Shown: positions 1 to 7,572, numbered from the stretch's first letter. The stretch is 7,951 nucleotides of DNA from Candidatus Neoflavobacterium equi (GCA_018065745.1 JAGHSS010000085.1:1-7951), one strand, 5' to 3'. The notes: generated from the sequence alone by a model not told the origin. A program made the numbers and translations.

Positions 1-4
1 GTTT

Positions 5-1474
5 ATGACAAAAAAAATTGCCATTATAGGTTCTGGGTTCTCAGGAATCACTGCTGCTGCATATTGTGCTAAAGCAGGTGATGAAGTACATGTATTTGAA
101 AAAAACGACAGACTTGGAGGAAGAGCCAGACAATTTAAAACAGATAATGGTTATGTCTTTGACATGGGACCAAGTTGGTATTGGATGCCTGATGTCATTG
201 AAAAATTTTTTACAGATTTTAATGATTTAAGAAGCAATTACTTTGAGTTACTGCAACTCAATCCGCAATTTGAAATGGTCTTTGCAGACGGTGGTTTGCA
301 CATTCCCGCATCCTATGAGGAATTGAGAACGCTTTGCGAAACGCTTGAAAAGGGAGGCGCCAAACAATTGGATGCCTTTATGAAGGAAGCTCAGGAAAAA
401 TATGAAATTTCCATGAACCAATTCATCTACAAGCCCAGCTTGTCGTGGACAGAATTTGCTTCCATCACCATAGCTAAAAGTGCGTTCAAACTACAAATTC
501 TAACCTCGTTTAAAAAACATATAAGACAGTTTTTCACACATCCCAAGCTCATTGCCTTGATGGAATTTCCAGTTTTATTTTTGGTAGCCATGCCAGAGGA
601 CACACCAGCCATGTACAGCTTGATGAACTATGGTGGGTACAAATTGGGAACCTGGTATCCAGAAGGTGGTTTTGCCTCTTTGGTGGATGCCATGGTGAAA
701 GTGGCTAAAAAACAAGGAGTTCACTTCCACCTCCAAACAAATGTGGAACAAATTGTCACGGCTCAAGGAAAGGCAACTCACGTTAAAGTCAACGGTGATT
801 TAATTCCTTTTGATGTGGTGATATCAGCAGCTGATTACCACCATACGGAACAGCAGTTGTTAAAAAAAGAAGAACAAAATTACACATCGGCATATTGGGA
901 CCAAAAGACATTTGCCCCATCCTGCCTGATATATTATCTGGGGTTTGACAAAAAGATTCCCAACCTGCAACATCATACGTTGTTTTTTGAAAATGATTTG
1001 GACCAACATGCGGACGAAATATACAAGAATAAAAAATGGCCTTCAAAGCCCTTGTTTTACGCCTGTTGCCCTTCAAAATCTGATCCCATAGTGGCACCAG
1101 AAGGTCATGAAAATGTTTTTCTGCTCATGCCAATTGCTACAGGTCTGCACGACACTGAAGCGCTAAGAGAGACTTATTTTAAAGAAATGATCAAGCGTTT
1201 GGAGAAACATACCCAAACACAGGATTTAGAAAAATCCTTGGATTATAAAAAGAGTTATTGCATTGTTGATTTTAAATCTGATTACAATGCCTTTGAAGGA
1301 AATGCTTATGGCCTTGCAAACACATTGAGGCAAACAGCAGTACTCAAGCCAAGTATTCGCAACAAGCAGATAAAAAATTTATTTTATACGGGACAATTAA
1401 CGGTTCCAGGACCAGGAGTTCCTCCGTCTATTATTTCAGGAAATATAGTTGCCAACCAAGTTATAAAGCTTTAA
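5..1474 (+). CDS. crtI: Phytoene desaturase (CrtI-type, FAD-dependent)
   Basis: Predicted to desaturate 15-cis-phytoene stepwise to lycopene using FAD, probably at the inner membrane. The 489-residue length is normal for the CrtI family. The N-terminus shows a Rossmann dinucleotide site, GSGFSG at residues 9-14, with the acidic ribose-binding E32 and a GGRA motif at 38-41. The C-terminus (residues 460-489) carries the bacterial phytoene dehydrogenase signature, FYTGQ followed by PGPGVPPSIISG. The start at base 5 is chosen because the Rossmann strand begins immediately after the methionine, although upstream sequence is not visible. The stop lies 2 bases before the phytoene synthase ATG, and that pairing supports CrtI. 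Related desaturases and isomerase-like paralogues (CrtN, CrtD, CrtH) share the fold, so the number of desaturation steps is inferred from context. Confidence 0.93.
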   Translation: MTKKIAIIGSGFSGITAAAYCAKAGDEVHVFEKNDRLGGRARQFKTDNGYVFDMGPSWYWMPDVIEKFFTDFNDLRSNYFELLQLNPQFEMVFADGGLHIPASYEELRTLCETLEKGGAKQLDAFMKEAQEKYEISMNQFIYKPSLSWTEFASITIAKSAFKLQILTSFKKHIRQFFTHPKLIALMEFPVLFLVAMPEDTPAMYSLMNYGGYKLGTWYPEGGFASLVDAMVKVAKKQGVHFHLQTNVEQIVTAQGKATHVKVNGDLIPFDVVISAADYHHTEQQLLKKEEQNYTSAYWDQKTFAPSCLIYYLGFDKKIPNLQHHTLFFENDLDQHADEIYKNKKWPSKPLFYACCPSKSDPIVAPEGHENVFLLMPIATGLHDTEALRETYFKEMIKRLEKHTQTQDLEKSLDYKKSYCIVDFKSDYNAFEGNAYGLANTLRQTAVLKPSIRNKQIKNLFYTGQLTVPGPGVPPSIISGNIVANQVIKL

Positions 1475-1476
1475 GT

Positions 1477-2313
1477 ATGAAAATAAAATACGATGAATTC
1501 ACACAGGATGTCAGTGTGAGAATCACAAAAAAATACAGCACCAGTTTTTCGTTGGGTATTCTCTCCTTGTCCAAACACATCAGACCTGATATCTATGCCA
1601 TTTATGGTTTTGTACGTCTGGCAGATGAAATTGTAGACAGCTTTCACGGTTTTGACAAAGCTCAGATGCTTGCAGACCTCAAGGCGGAAACCATCAAGGC
1701 TATTGATCAAAAAATTTCCATCAATCCCATCATCAACTCCTTTCAAAAGGCAGTGAACACCTACCAAATTGATTGGTCGTTGATTGAGACGTTCATGCAC
1801 AGCATGGAAATGGACTTGGAAGACATGACCTATGATTCAGAACTCTATAAAGAATACATTATGGGATCTGCAGAAGTAGTGGGCTTGATGTGTCTTAAAG
1901 TTTTTGTACACGGAGACGAGCAAATGTATAACGATTTGAAATCCTATGCTCAAGTTTTGGGTTCCGCATTTCAAAAAGTCAATTTCCTTAGAGATTTAAA
2001 AGACGACTATCAGATTTTGGGGCGCACCTACTTCCCAAACATCAATATGGAAGAATTCAACCACACGGTGAAATTGGATATTGAAAAAGAAATACACGAC
2101 GAATTCCAACAGGCATTGATTGGAATAAAAAAACTGCCAAAGTCGTCAAAATTTGGTGTTTATCTGGCTTATGTATACTACTTATCGCTGTTTAAGAAAA
2201 TACAAAACACCTCTCACCAAGAGATTATTAACAAACGCATCAGAATACACAACGGCAAGAAATTTTCGTTGATGTTTAAAAGTTATATGTTATGCAAAAT
2301 GCAATGGGTTTAA
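1477..2313 (+). CDS. crtB: Phytoene synthase (squalene/phytoene synthase family)
   Basis: Predicted to condense two GGPP molecules head-to-head into phytoene, the first committed carotenoid step. At 278 residues it is typical for bacterial CrtB. Both Asp-rich, Mg2+-diphosphate-binding motifs are visible: D50xxxD54 in RLADEIVD, and D173xxxD177 in the segment FQKVNFLRDLKDDY (165-178). The second contains the family pattern QxxNxxRD. YSTSF near residues 20-24 matches the conserved N-terminal substrate-site motif. It starts 2 bases after the crtI stop, and its last 22 bases overlap the next gene, which indicates translational coupling. Squalene or dehydrosqualene synthase (HpnD, CrtM) is the alternative within the family. 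The adjacent crtI and lycopene cyclase make phytoene synthase much more likely. Confidence 0.94.
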   Translation: MKIKYDEFTQDVSVRITKKYSTSFSLGILSLSKHIRPDIYAIYGFVRLADEIVDSFHGFDKAQMLADLKAETIKAIDQKISINPIINSFQKAVNTYQIDWSLIETFMHSMEMDLEDMTYDSELYKEYIMGSAEVVGLMCLKVFVHGDEQMYNDLKSYAQVLGSAFQKVNFLRDLKDDYQILGRTYFPNINMEEFNHTVKLDIEKEIHDEFQQALIGIKKLPKSSKFGVYLAYVYYLSLFKKIQNTSHQEIINKRIRIHNGKKFSLMFKSYMLCKMQWV

Positions 2314-2762
2314 TCAAATACCTTTTCATCTTGTTTTTTACCTTCAGCGTACAAGCTCAGGTAAATTTAAACCAAATCAGAGTAGACTATGCCTTTGCAG
2401 CTAGCAATGAGGAATTGTGTGAACAAAATTTGGCGTGGCTTCAAACCAATGCCTCCTCTCCCACACATAAAGGGTATTTAGGAGCATACCAGATGATGAT
2501 GGCCAAACACGCCTTTAACCCGATTTCCAAATTGAGTCATTTCAAAAAAGGCAAGAAAGAATTGGAAGCAGCAATAAAGAGTCAACCAAAAAATTTGGAA
2601 CTGCGATTCATCAGGTTGACGATTCAAGAAAATGTGCCCTCACTCTTAAATTACAGCAGCCAAATTCAAGAAGACAAAACGTTTATCCTGACGCACATCA
2701 CTGATTTAAAGGATACCTATTTGGTACAAGCCATCGGTTCCTATCTAAAAAGTAAAACGTAA
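2292..2762 (+). CDS. Exported protein of unknown function with TPR-like stretch
   Basis: I do not recognise a named family. The 156-residue product begins with a Sec signal peptide: a short basic start, the hydrophobic core LFILFFTF around residues 11-18, and a VQA site that predicts cleavage after A22. The mature protein would be periplasmic and about 134 residues long. It is rich in amphipathic helices. Residues 84-117 (FKKGKKELEAAIKSQPKN, then LELRFIRLTIQ) resemble one and a half TPR-type helices. No catalytic motif is seen. The gene overlaps crtB by 22 bases. A second in-frame ATG at 2304 would shorten the protein by four residues and the overlap to 10 bases, and both starts keep the signal peptide. 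Its position between crtB and the SRPBCC gene implies co-expression with carotenoid synthesis. Any role in membrane or envelope handling of pigment is inference. Confidence 0.8.
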   Translation: MQNAMGLIKYLFILFFTFSVQAQVNLNQIRVDYAFAASNEELCEQNLAWLQTNASSPTHKGYLGAYQMMMAKHAFNPISKLSHFKKGKKELEAAIKSQPKNLELRFIRLTIQENVPSLLNYSSQIQEDKTFILTHITDLKDTYLVQAIGSYLKSKT

Positions 2763-2763
2763 A

Positions 2764-3222
2764 ATGATACATCATTTTAGCAACAGACAACTGTTGAAAT
2801 CAGACTTAAAAACGGTTTGGGATTTCTTTTCTCAAACTGAAAATATATTAAAGCTCACACCGGCAGAAATGCACTTTAAGGTGGTGGATTCCAAATTAGA
2901 CAAAATAGTTCACGAGGGACAAATCATCAATTACAAGGTGAGTCCCTTGTTTGGCATTCCACTGCATTGGCAAACTGAAATTACAGAAGTGCGAGAGCAA
3001 CAGTATTTTATTGACGTCCAAAACAAAGGCCCTTTTGCACTGTGGAAACACCAACACGTGTTCACACCAACGGCAACAGGAATTTTGATGGAAGACAACG
3101 TCAGTTACAAAATGCCGTTGGGCAGCATTGGAAATTTAGTCAATCAATTGGTGGTATCCCATAAAATAGAAGCGCTTTTTGCATACAGAACAGAGGTATT
3201 AGATCACCTTTTTAACTCCTAA
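2764..3222 (+). CDS. SRPBCC-family (START-like) ligand-binding protein
   Basis: The 152-residue protein has no signal peptide and is probably cytoplasmic or membrane-peripheral. The N-terminal part, with KSDLKTVWDFFSQTENI and then LKLTPAEMHF (about residues 12-38), is typical of COG4276-like SRPBCC proteins. Alternating beta-strand segments follow, and a long C-terminal helix occupies roughly the last 30 residues, together forming a helix-grip fold around a hydrophobic cavity. Members bind lipids, polyketides or isoprenoids, and the ligand cannot be read from sequence. The ATG comes 1 base after the preceding stop, and crtZ starts 4 bases after this gene's stop, so it is part of the operon. 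Genes of this family recur near carotenoid and photolyase genes in several bacterial phyla. A carotenoid or precursor carrier role is a reasonable but unproven inference. No enzymatic signature is visible. Confidence 0.85.
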   Translation: MIHHFSNRQLLKSDLKTVWDFFSQTENILKLTPAEMHFKVVDSKLDKIVHEGQIINYKVSPLFGIPLHWQTEITEVREQQYFIDVQNKGPFALWKHQHVFTPTATGILMEDNVSYKMPLGSIGNLVNQLVVSHKIEALFAYRTEVLDHLFNS

Positions 3223-3226
3223 ACAC

Positions 3227-3676
3227 ATGAATATATTCATCGTTATACTGACGTTTTTCCTTATGGAAGGTTTTACCTGGTGCACACACAAATATGTGAT
3301 GCACGGTTTTTTGTGGGTTTTACACAAAGATCATCACCACAAGCAGGATGATCATCCGCTGGAACGCAATGATTATTTCTTCATCATTTTTGCGCTTCCT
3401 GCCATCGCTATGATGTATTACGGCTCTACACAAGCATATAATTATTGGTTTTATATTGGATTGGGCATCACCTTTTACGGTATGGCTTATTTTTTTGTAC
3501 ACGACATTTTTATTCACCAACGCATAAAATTGCTCAACAATACCAACAATCCCTATTTACTAGCCATCAGACGTGCACACAAAATGCACCACAAACACCT
3601 GGGGAAAAACATTGGGGAATGTTACGGTTTCTTATGGGTGCCTGTCAAATATTTTAAAATGTACTTCAACAGATAA
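3227..3676 (+). CDS. crtZ: Beta-carotene 3-hydroxylase (CrtZ-type, fatty acid hydroxylase superfamily)
   Basis: Predicted non-haem di-iron membrane hydroxylase that adds 3-OH groups to the beta-rings of beta-carotene, giving cryptoxanthin and then zeaxanthin. The 149-residue length is typical of bacterial CrtZ. All expected histidine boxes are present: HX4H (H21, H26 in HKYVMH), HX2HH (H33, H36, H37 in HKDHHH), HX4H (H92, H97 in FVHDIFIHQ), and HX2HH (H118, H121, H122 in HKMHHKH). Hydrophobic spans lie at about 2-13, 51-66 and 73-91. The gene follows the SRPBCC gene by 4 bases and ends 1 base before the cyclase ATG. Its pairing with a lycopene beta-cyclase supports zeaxanthin as the end product in this window. 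Sterol desaturase-like paralogues share the histidine pattern, but the spacing and the FVHDIFIHQR motif favour CrtZ. Confidence 0.93.
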   Translation: MNIFIVILTFFLMEGFTWCTHKYVMHGFLWVLHKDHHHKQDDHPLERNDYFFIIFALPAIAMMYYGSTQAYNYWFYIGLGITFYGMAYFFVHDIFIHQRIKLLNNTNNPYLLAIRRAHKMHHKHLGKNIGECYGFLWVPVKYFKMYFNR

Positions 3677-3677
3677 T

Positions 3678-4376
3678 ATGGAAAAATATACCTACCTGCT
3701 GATCAATTTCTTGACGGTCATCATTTGTTTTATATTTTCATTTCATCCAAAGATTAAATTCAACAAACACTTTTTACCCTTTTTAAAGGCAAGTGCTTTG
3801 GTGGGAGTGGTCTTTATTTTATGGGATGCCTTTTTCACAGATTATGGAGTTTGGTGGTTTAACGATCGCTATGTTATCGGTTGGCGCATTTTTGGATTGC
3901 CCTTAGAAGAGTGGTTGTTCTTTATTTGCATCCCTTTTGCGTGTATATATACCTACTTCTGTCTGAATCTGTTCTTCAATTTGAATTGGGTTAAAAAATA
4001 TGAAAAGGTGTTTTTTGGAACATCCATCGTCATCTGTTTGATTGTTGCCAGCGTTCATACAGATAAAATTTACACCTGCGTGACTTTTGCCACCACAGGA
4101 TTAACCATATTGTATGTAAAATACATCGCCAAAGTAAGGTGGTTGGGCAAAATATCATTGGTGTACACCATACTCCTCCTTCCCTTTTTTATGGTCAACG
4201 GCGTTTTGACTGGAACTGGGTTGGAGCAACCCATCGTCAATTACAATGACGGCCACTATTTGGCACTACGAATTCTAACGGTTCCCATTGAAGATGCCGT
4301 TTATGGCTATGAAATGATTGTGTGGAACCTGTTTTTCTTTTACAAATTCTCAAAAACAACTTTTAAAAATGAATAG
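3678..4376 (+). CDS. crtYcd: Lycopene beta-cyclase, fusion of CrtYc and CrtYd domains
   Basis: Predicted integral membrane enzyme that cyclises both ends of lycopene to beta-carotene. The 232-residue protein is polytopic and contains two homologous lycopene cyclase halves. Each half has the characteristic Pro-x-Glu-Asp/Glu motif: PLEEWLFF at residues 75-82 and PIEDAVYGYEM at 203-213. In actinobacteria these halves are separate CrtYc and CrtYd subunits. Fused forms are known in Bacteroidota such as Algoriphagus and in archaea and fungi. This protein is unrelated to the flavoprotein CrtY or CrtL. I place the start at 3678, 1 base after the crtZ stop, because upstream in-frame methionines lie inside crtZ and would add an unrelated hydrophilic leader. 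The last 8 bases overlap the photolyase start, implying translational coupling. Confidence 0.9.
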   Translation: MEKYTYLLINFLTVIICFIFSFHPKIKFNKHFLPFLKASALVGVVFILWDAFFTDYGVWWFNDRYVIGWRIFGLPLEEWLFFICIPFACIYTYFCLNLFFNLNWVKKYEKVFFGTSIVICLIVASVHTDKIYTCVTFATTGLTILYVKYIAKVRWLGKISLVYTILLLPFFMVNGVLTGTGLEQPIVNYNDGHYLALRILTVPIEDAVYGYEMIVWNLFFFYKFSKTTFKNE

Positions 4377-5667
4377 GGAACACCTAGTGGTCTTTTGGTT
4401 TAGGCGCGATCTGAGAATCCAAGACAACCACGGTTTGCACCAAGCGCTGACATCTGGACTCCCGGTCTTGCCTGTCTTTATTTTTGACACAGAGATATTG
4501 TCCCAGCTGGAAGACAAAAAAGACAAGAGAGTTGCTTACATCCACCAGCACTTGGAACAGATCAACCAAGCGTTTGGCAAAAAGTTAAAAGTACTGCACA
4601 CCACACCCAAGGAGGCTTTTGAAACATTGACCAAAACATACACCATACAAGCTGTATATTGCAATGAAGATTATGAACCCCAAGCGATTAAACGCGATAC
4701 TGAAATAGCACAATTTTTGTCCTCCAAAGACATTGTGTTTCACAGTTTCAAGGACCAAGTACTGTTTGAAAAAAAGGACCTTCTCAAGTCTGATCAAACG
4801 CCTTACACCATTTACACCCCATACAGCAAACTGTGGAAACTTCAGATGGCAGCACAAGGCATTCCAAACTACCCCTCTGAAAATTTTTTGGATGCGGTTT
4901 TGGGTCAACCACAACCGCCCATTCCCACCCTGGAGGAACTAGGATTTGAGTCTGTAAATCACAATCTTCCACAACCTCAACTCCAAGAGGAGATCATTGC
5001 TACCTATGGATTGTACAGAGATTTCCCAGCTATGGATCACACCACCCGTTTGGGCGTGGCGCTTCGCTTTGGAACCATTTCTGTTAGAGCTTGCATTGTT
5101 TTTGCGAATCAGCACAATCAAGTTTGGCTGTCAGAATTGATTTGGAGGGAATTTTTCATGCAAATATTATATCACTTTCCAAGAGTCGTCCACCAGTGTT
5201 TCAAAACCAAATATGAAGGCATACAGTGGCGAAATAACGAAGCAGAATTTGAAATCTGGTGTCGTGGAAACACCGGCGTTCCCATAGTAGATGCTGGGAT
5301 GAGAGAACTCAACACCACCGGTTTTATGCACAACCGCGTCCGCATGATTGTGGCCAGTTACCTCTGCAAACACCTTTTGATTGATTGGCGTTGGGGCGAA
5401 GCCTATTTTGCTCAGAAATTATTGGATTATGATTTAAGTGCCAACAACGGCAACTGGCAATGGGCTGCGGGAACAGGTTGTGATGCTGCACCCTATTTCA
5501 GGATTTTCAACCCCACGGCACAGACATTAAAATTTGACAAAAACCAAGAATACATCAAAAAATGGGTTCCTGAATACCAAGACTTGGATTATCCACAGCC
5601 CATGGTTGACCACCAAATGGCACGCCTTCGCGCCTTGGAAGTTTACAAATCTGGCATCAACCCCTAG
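4369..5667 (+). CDS. phrB: Deoxyribodipyrimidine photolyase, class I CPD type
   Basis: Predicted to split UV-induced cyclobutane pyrimidine dimers using FAD and blue light. The 432-residue product begins VVFWFRRDLRIQDNHGL, the antenna-domain start of the photolyase/cryptochrome family, followed by the FAD-binding domain. Compared with remembered E. coli PhrB, the electron-transfer tryptophans appear as W287, W340 and W363, with the same 53- and 23-residue spacings as W306/W359/W382. The lesion-contact residues appear as E256 and W259 (LIWRE) and W365 (NWQWAAG). The motif GMRELNTTGFMHNR is present, with F319 where E. coli has Trp. The ATG at 4369 sits inside the cyclase stop region, giving an 8-base overlap. 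A longer in-frame start at 4318 would add 17 residues from cyclase coding sequence and was not chosen. The antenna chromophore cannot be assigned from the sequence. Confidence 0.92.
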   Translation: MNREHLVVFWFRRDLRIQDNHGLHQALTSGLPVLPVFIFDTEILSQLEDKKDKRVAYIHQHLEQINQAFGKKLKVLHTTPKEAFETLTKTYTIQAVYCNEDYEPQAIKRDTEIAQFLSSKDIVFHSFKDQVLFEKKDLLKSDQTPYTIYTPYSKLWKLQMAAQGIPNYPSENFLDAVLGQPQPPIPTLEELGFESVNHNLPQPQLQEEIIATYGLYRDFPAMDHTTRLGVALRFGTISVRACIVFANQHNQVWLSELIWREFFMQILYHFPRVVHQCFKTKYEGIQWRNNEAEFEIWCRGNTGVPIVDAGMRELNTTGFMHNRVRMIVASYLCKHLLIDWRWGEAYFAQKLLDYDLSANNGNWQWAAGTGCDAAPYFRIFNPTAQTLKFDKNQEYIKKWVPEYQDLDYPQPMVDHQMARLRALEVYKSGINP

Positions 5668-5688
5668 GATTCATCCTGCATAAATGTG

Positions 5689-5696
5689 TATCTTTA
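5689..5696 (+). promoter_or_regulatory. Candidate Bacteroidota -7 promoter element
   Basis: The octamer TATCTTTA resembles the Bacteroidota sigma-ABfr -7 consensus TAnnTTTG, with a mismatch at the last base. It lies in the 48-base gap between the photolyase stop and the hydrolase ATG, 19 bases before the ATG, which would leave a short leader of about a dozen bases. No convincing TTG-type -33 element is seen at the expected distance. The hydrolase could therefore instead be read through from the carotenoid operon. Confidence 0.35.
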
Positions 5697-5715
5697 GAAG
5701 ATAATTATACAACAC

Positions 5716-7572
5716 ATGAAACACCTCAAATACCTAATCTTGTTTTTGGCGACCACTTTGATGCACGCCCAAAATCAAGCCAAAGCAGATTCAGCATACG
5801 TCAGAGATCACTATACAAAATTGGAACAGCTCATCCCCATGCGGGATGGCACCAAGCTGTTCACCGCCATTTACCAGCCCAAAGACACTTCTCAAAAGTA
5901 CCCCATCCTCCTCAACAGAACGCCCTATGCCGTTGCCCCTTATGGAGCGCAACAGTACAAACAATCATTGGGGAATTTCCCAGCTCAAATGCGCGAGGGT
6001 TACATTTTTGTGTACCAAGATGTGCGCGGCCGTTGGATGAGTGAGGGAAGTTTTGAAGACGTCCGTCCGCAGTTAAAAAAGCAGGATAAAAAGCGTTTTG
6101 ATGAAAGCACGGATACCTATGACACCATTGAATGGTTGATAAAAAAGGTAGCCAACAACAACGGCAAAGTGGGGATGTACGGCATTTCCTATCCCGGATT
6201 TTATGCCACGGCGGCACTGATCAACGCCCATCCAGCGCTAAAAGCGGTTTCTCCACAAGCTCCGGTTACCGACTGGTTTGTTGGTGATGATTTCCATCAC
6301 AACGGCGTTTTATTCCTCCAGGATGCGTTTGGATTCATGAGCGGTTTTGGCGTGAATCGTCCGCTGCCGGTCACCCCAGACAAGGCTCCAAAGCGCATTG
6401 ATTTTCCGTTGAAAGATGCCTATACGTTTTATTTAAACGCAGGTTCGCCAAAAAATTTGAAGGACAAATATTTTGGGGACAAGATCAAATTTTGGAACGA
6501 CCTTTTTGCCCATCCCACCTACGACGCTTTTTGGAAGGACCGCAAGGCCGTGGACCACGTCAAAAACGTCAAACCAGCTGTGATGGTTGTTGGCGGACTC
6601 TTTGATGCAGAGGACGTTTATGGCGCGTTTGAAACCTACAGAACCATTGAAAAAAACAACCCCAAAAACAACAATATTTTAGTTGCCGGCCCTTGGTTTC
6701 ACGGCGGTTGGGTGCGCAGCGATGGATCCAAATTTGGCGACATCTCCTTTGGAACCACCACCAGTTTGGACTACCAAGCACAATTTGAATTGCCCTTCTT
6801 CAACTACCACCTCAAAGGCAAGGGCGCTTTTCAACCCAAAGAAGCCAATGTTTTTGTAACTGGAAGTAACAGATGGAATGGATTTAATCAATGGCCACCA
6901 AAAGAAATGACACAAAAAAAATTATATCTTCAACCACAGAATAAATTGTCTTTTGAACCCGTTGGACGCACAGACAGTTGGGATGAATACGTTTCTGACC
7001 CCAACAAACCCGTGCCTTTTCAAGATGGTAATTTTCAAAATAGAAACAGAGAATACATGATTGCTGACCAGCGATTTGCGGCCAAAAGACCAGATGTTGT
7101 CCTTTATGAAACCCCAGTTTTGACAGAGGACATGACCTTGACGGGTGTGATTGAAGCCCACCTCAGCGTGTCCACAACAGGAACAGATGCAGATTATGTC
7201 GTGAAAATCATTGATGTATATCCTGAGGATGCGCCCACAGAAAACAACGTCATCATGTCTGGATATCAGATGTTGGTGCGCGCAGAAATTTTCAGAGGCT
7301 CGTTCAGAAACGGTTTGGACCATCCCCAACAGATGGATCCTGGATTTGTAACCCGCATTGATTTCAACCTGCCAGACGTTGCACATACCTTTTTGAAAGG
7401 ACACAAATTGATGATTCAAATCCAAAACACCTGGTTTCCATTAGCAGAGCGCAATCCACAACAATTTTTGGATCGTGCTGCAACAGATGCCAAAGATTAC
7501 ATCAAAGCAACCCACCGCATTTTCCACGATGTAAACAACCCGTCTTACCTCACCTTACCGATTTTAAAATAG
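5716..7572 (+). CDS. Secreted CocE/NonD-family hydrolase, alpha-amino acid ester hydrolase-like
   Basis: Predicted periplasmic serine hydrolase of the X-Pro dipeptidyl-peptidase S15/CocE family, 618 residues. A signal peptide (MKHLKYLILFLATTLMHA) predicts cleavage after A18, and there is no lipobox Cys. The alpha/beta-hydrolase domain carries GISYPG with nucleophile S158, GLFD with D297, and GPWFHGGW with H329. A cap region lies between the nucleophile and the acid. From about residue 378 (VFVTGSNRWNGFNQWPP) a PepX_C-type jelly-roll domain runs to the end. D192 in GDDFHHNG, plus E299 and D300 in FDAEDVYG, match the carboxylate cluster that binds the substrate ammonium group in characterised alpha-amino acid ester hydrolases. 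Likely activities are hydrolysis or acyl transfer on alpha-amino esters or amides. Annotation as glutaryl-7-ACA acylase or cocaine esterase is less specific. The natural substrate is unknown, and no pathway link to the carotenoid genes is apparent. Confidence 0.9.
   Translation: MKHLKYLILFLATTLMHAQNQAKADSAYVRDHYTKLEQLIPMRDGTKLFTAIYQPKDTSQKYPILLNRTPYAVAPYGAQQYKQSLGNFPAQMREGYIFVYQDVRGRWMSEGSFEDVRPQLKKQDKKRFDESTDTYDTIEWLIKKVANNNGKVGMYGISYPGFYATAALINAHPALKAVSPQAPVTDWFVGDDFHHNGVLFLQDAFGFMSGFGVNRPLPVTPDKAPKRIDFPLKDAYTFYLNAGSPKNLKDKYFGDKIKFWNDLFAHPTYDAFWKDRKAVDHVKNVKPAVMVVGGLFDAEDVYGAFETYRTIEKNNPKNNNILVAGPWFHGGWVRSDGSKFGDISFGTTTSLDYQAQFELPFFNYHLKGKGAFQPKEANVFVTGSNRWNGFNQWPPKEMTQKKLYLQPQNKLSFEPVGRTDSWDEYVSDPNKPVPFQDGNFQNRNREYMIADQRFAAKRPDVVLYETPVLTEDMTLTGVIEAHLSVSTTGTDADYVVKIIDVYPEDAPTENNVIMSGYQMLVRAEIFRGSFRNGLDHPQQMDPGFVTRIDFNLPDVAHTFLKGHKLMIQIQNTWFPLAERNPQQFLDRAATDAKDYIKATHRIFHDVNNPSYLTLPILK

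Noticed and set aside
3573..3677. In-frame upstream extension of the lycopene cyclase, with start codons inside crtZ
   Set aside because: It would add 35 residues encoded over the histidine-box end of crtZ and has no cyclase character. The ATG at 3678 gives the expected length and a hydrophobic N-terminus, and it follows the crtZ stop directly.
4318..4368. In-frame upstream extension of the photolyase
   Set aside because: The 17 extra residues are read from cyclase coding sequence. The conserved photolyase N-terminus begins a few residues after the ATG at 4369.
5666..5677. AGGA/TCCT hairpin just after the photolyase stop, considered as a terminator
   Set aside because: The stem is only 4 bp with a 4-base loop, and no T tract follows.
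6922..7425. 167-codon open frame on the minus strand inside the hydrolase gene
   Set aside because: It lies entirely antisense to a well-supported conserved gene, and its translation shows no recognisable domain. The same applies to shorter antisense frames in crtI, crtB and the photolyase.
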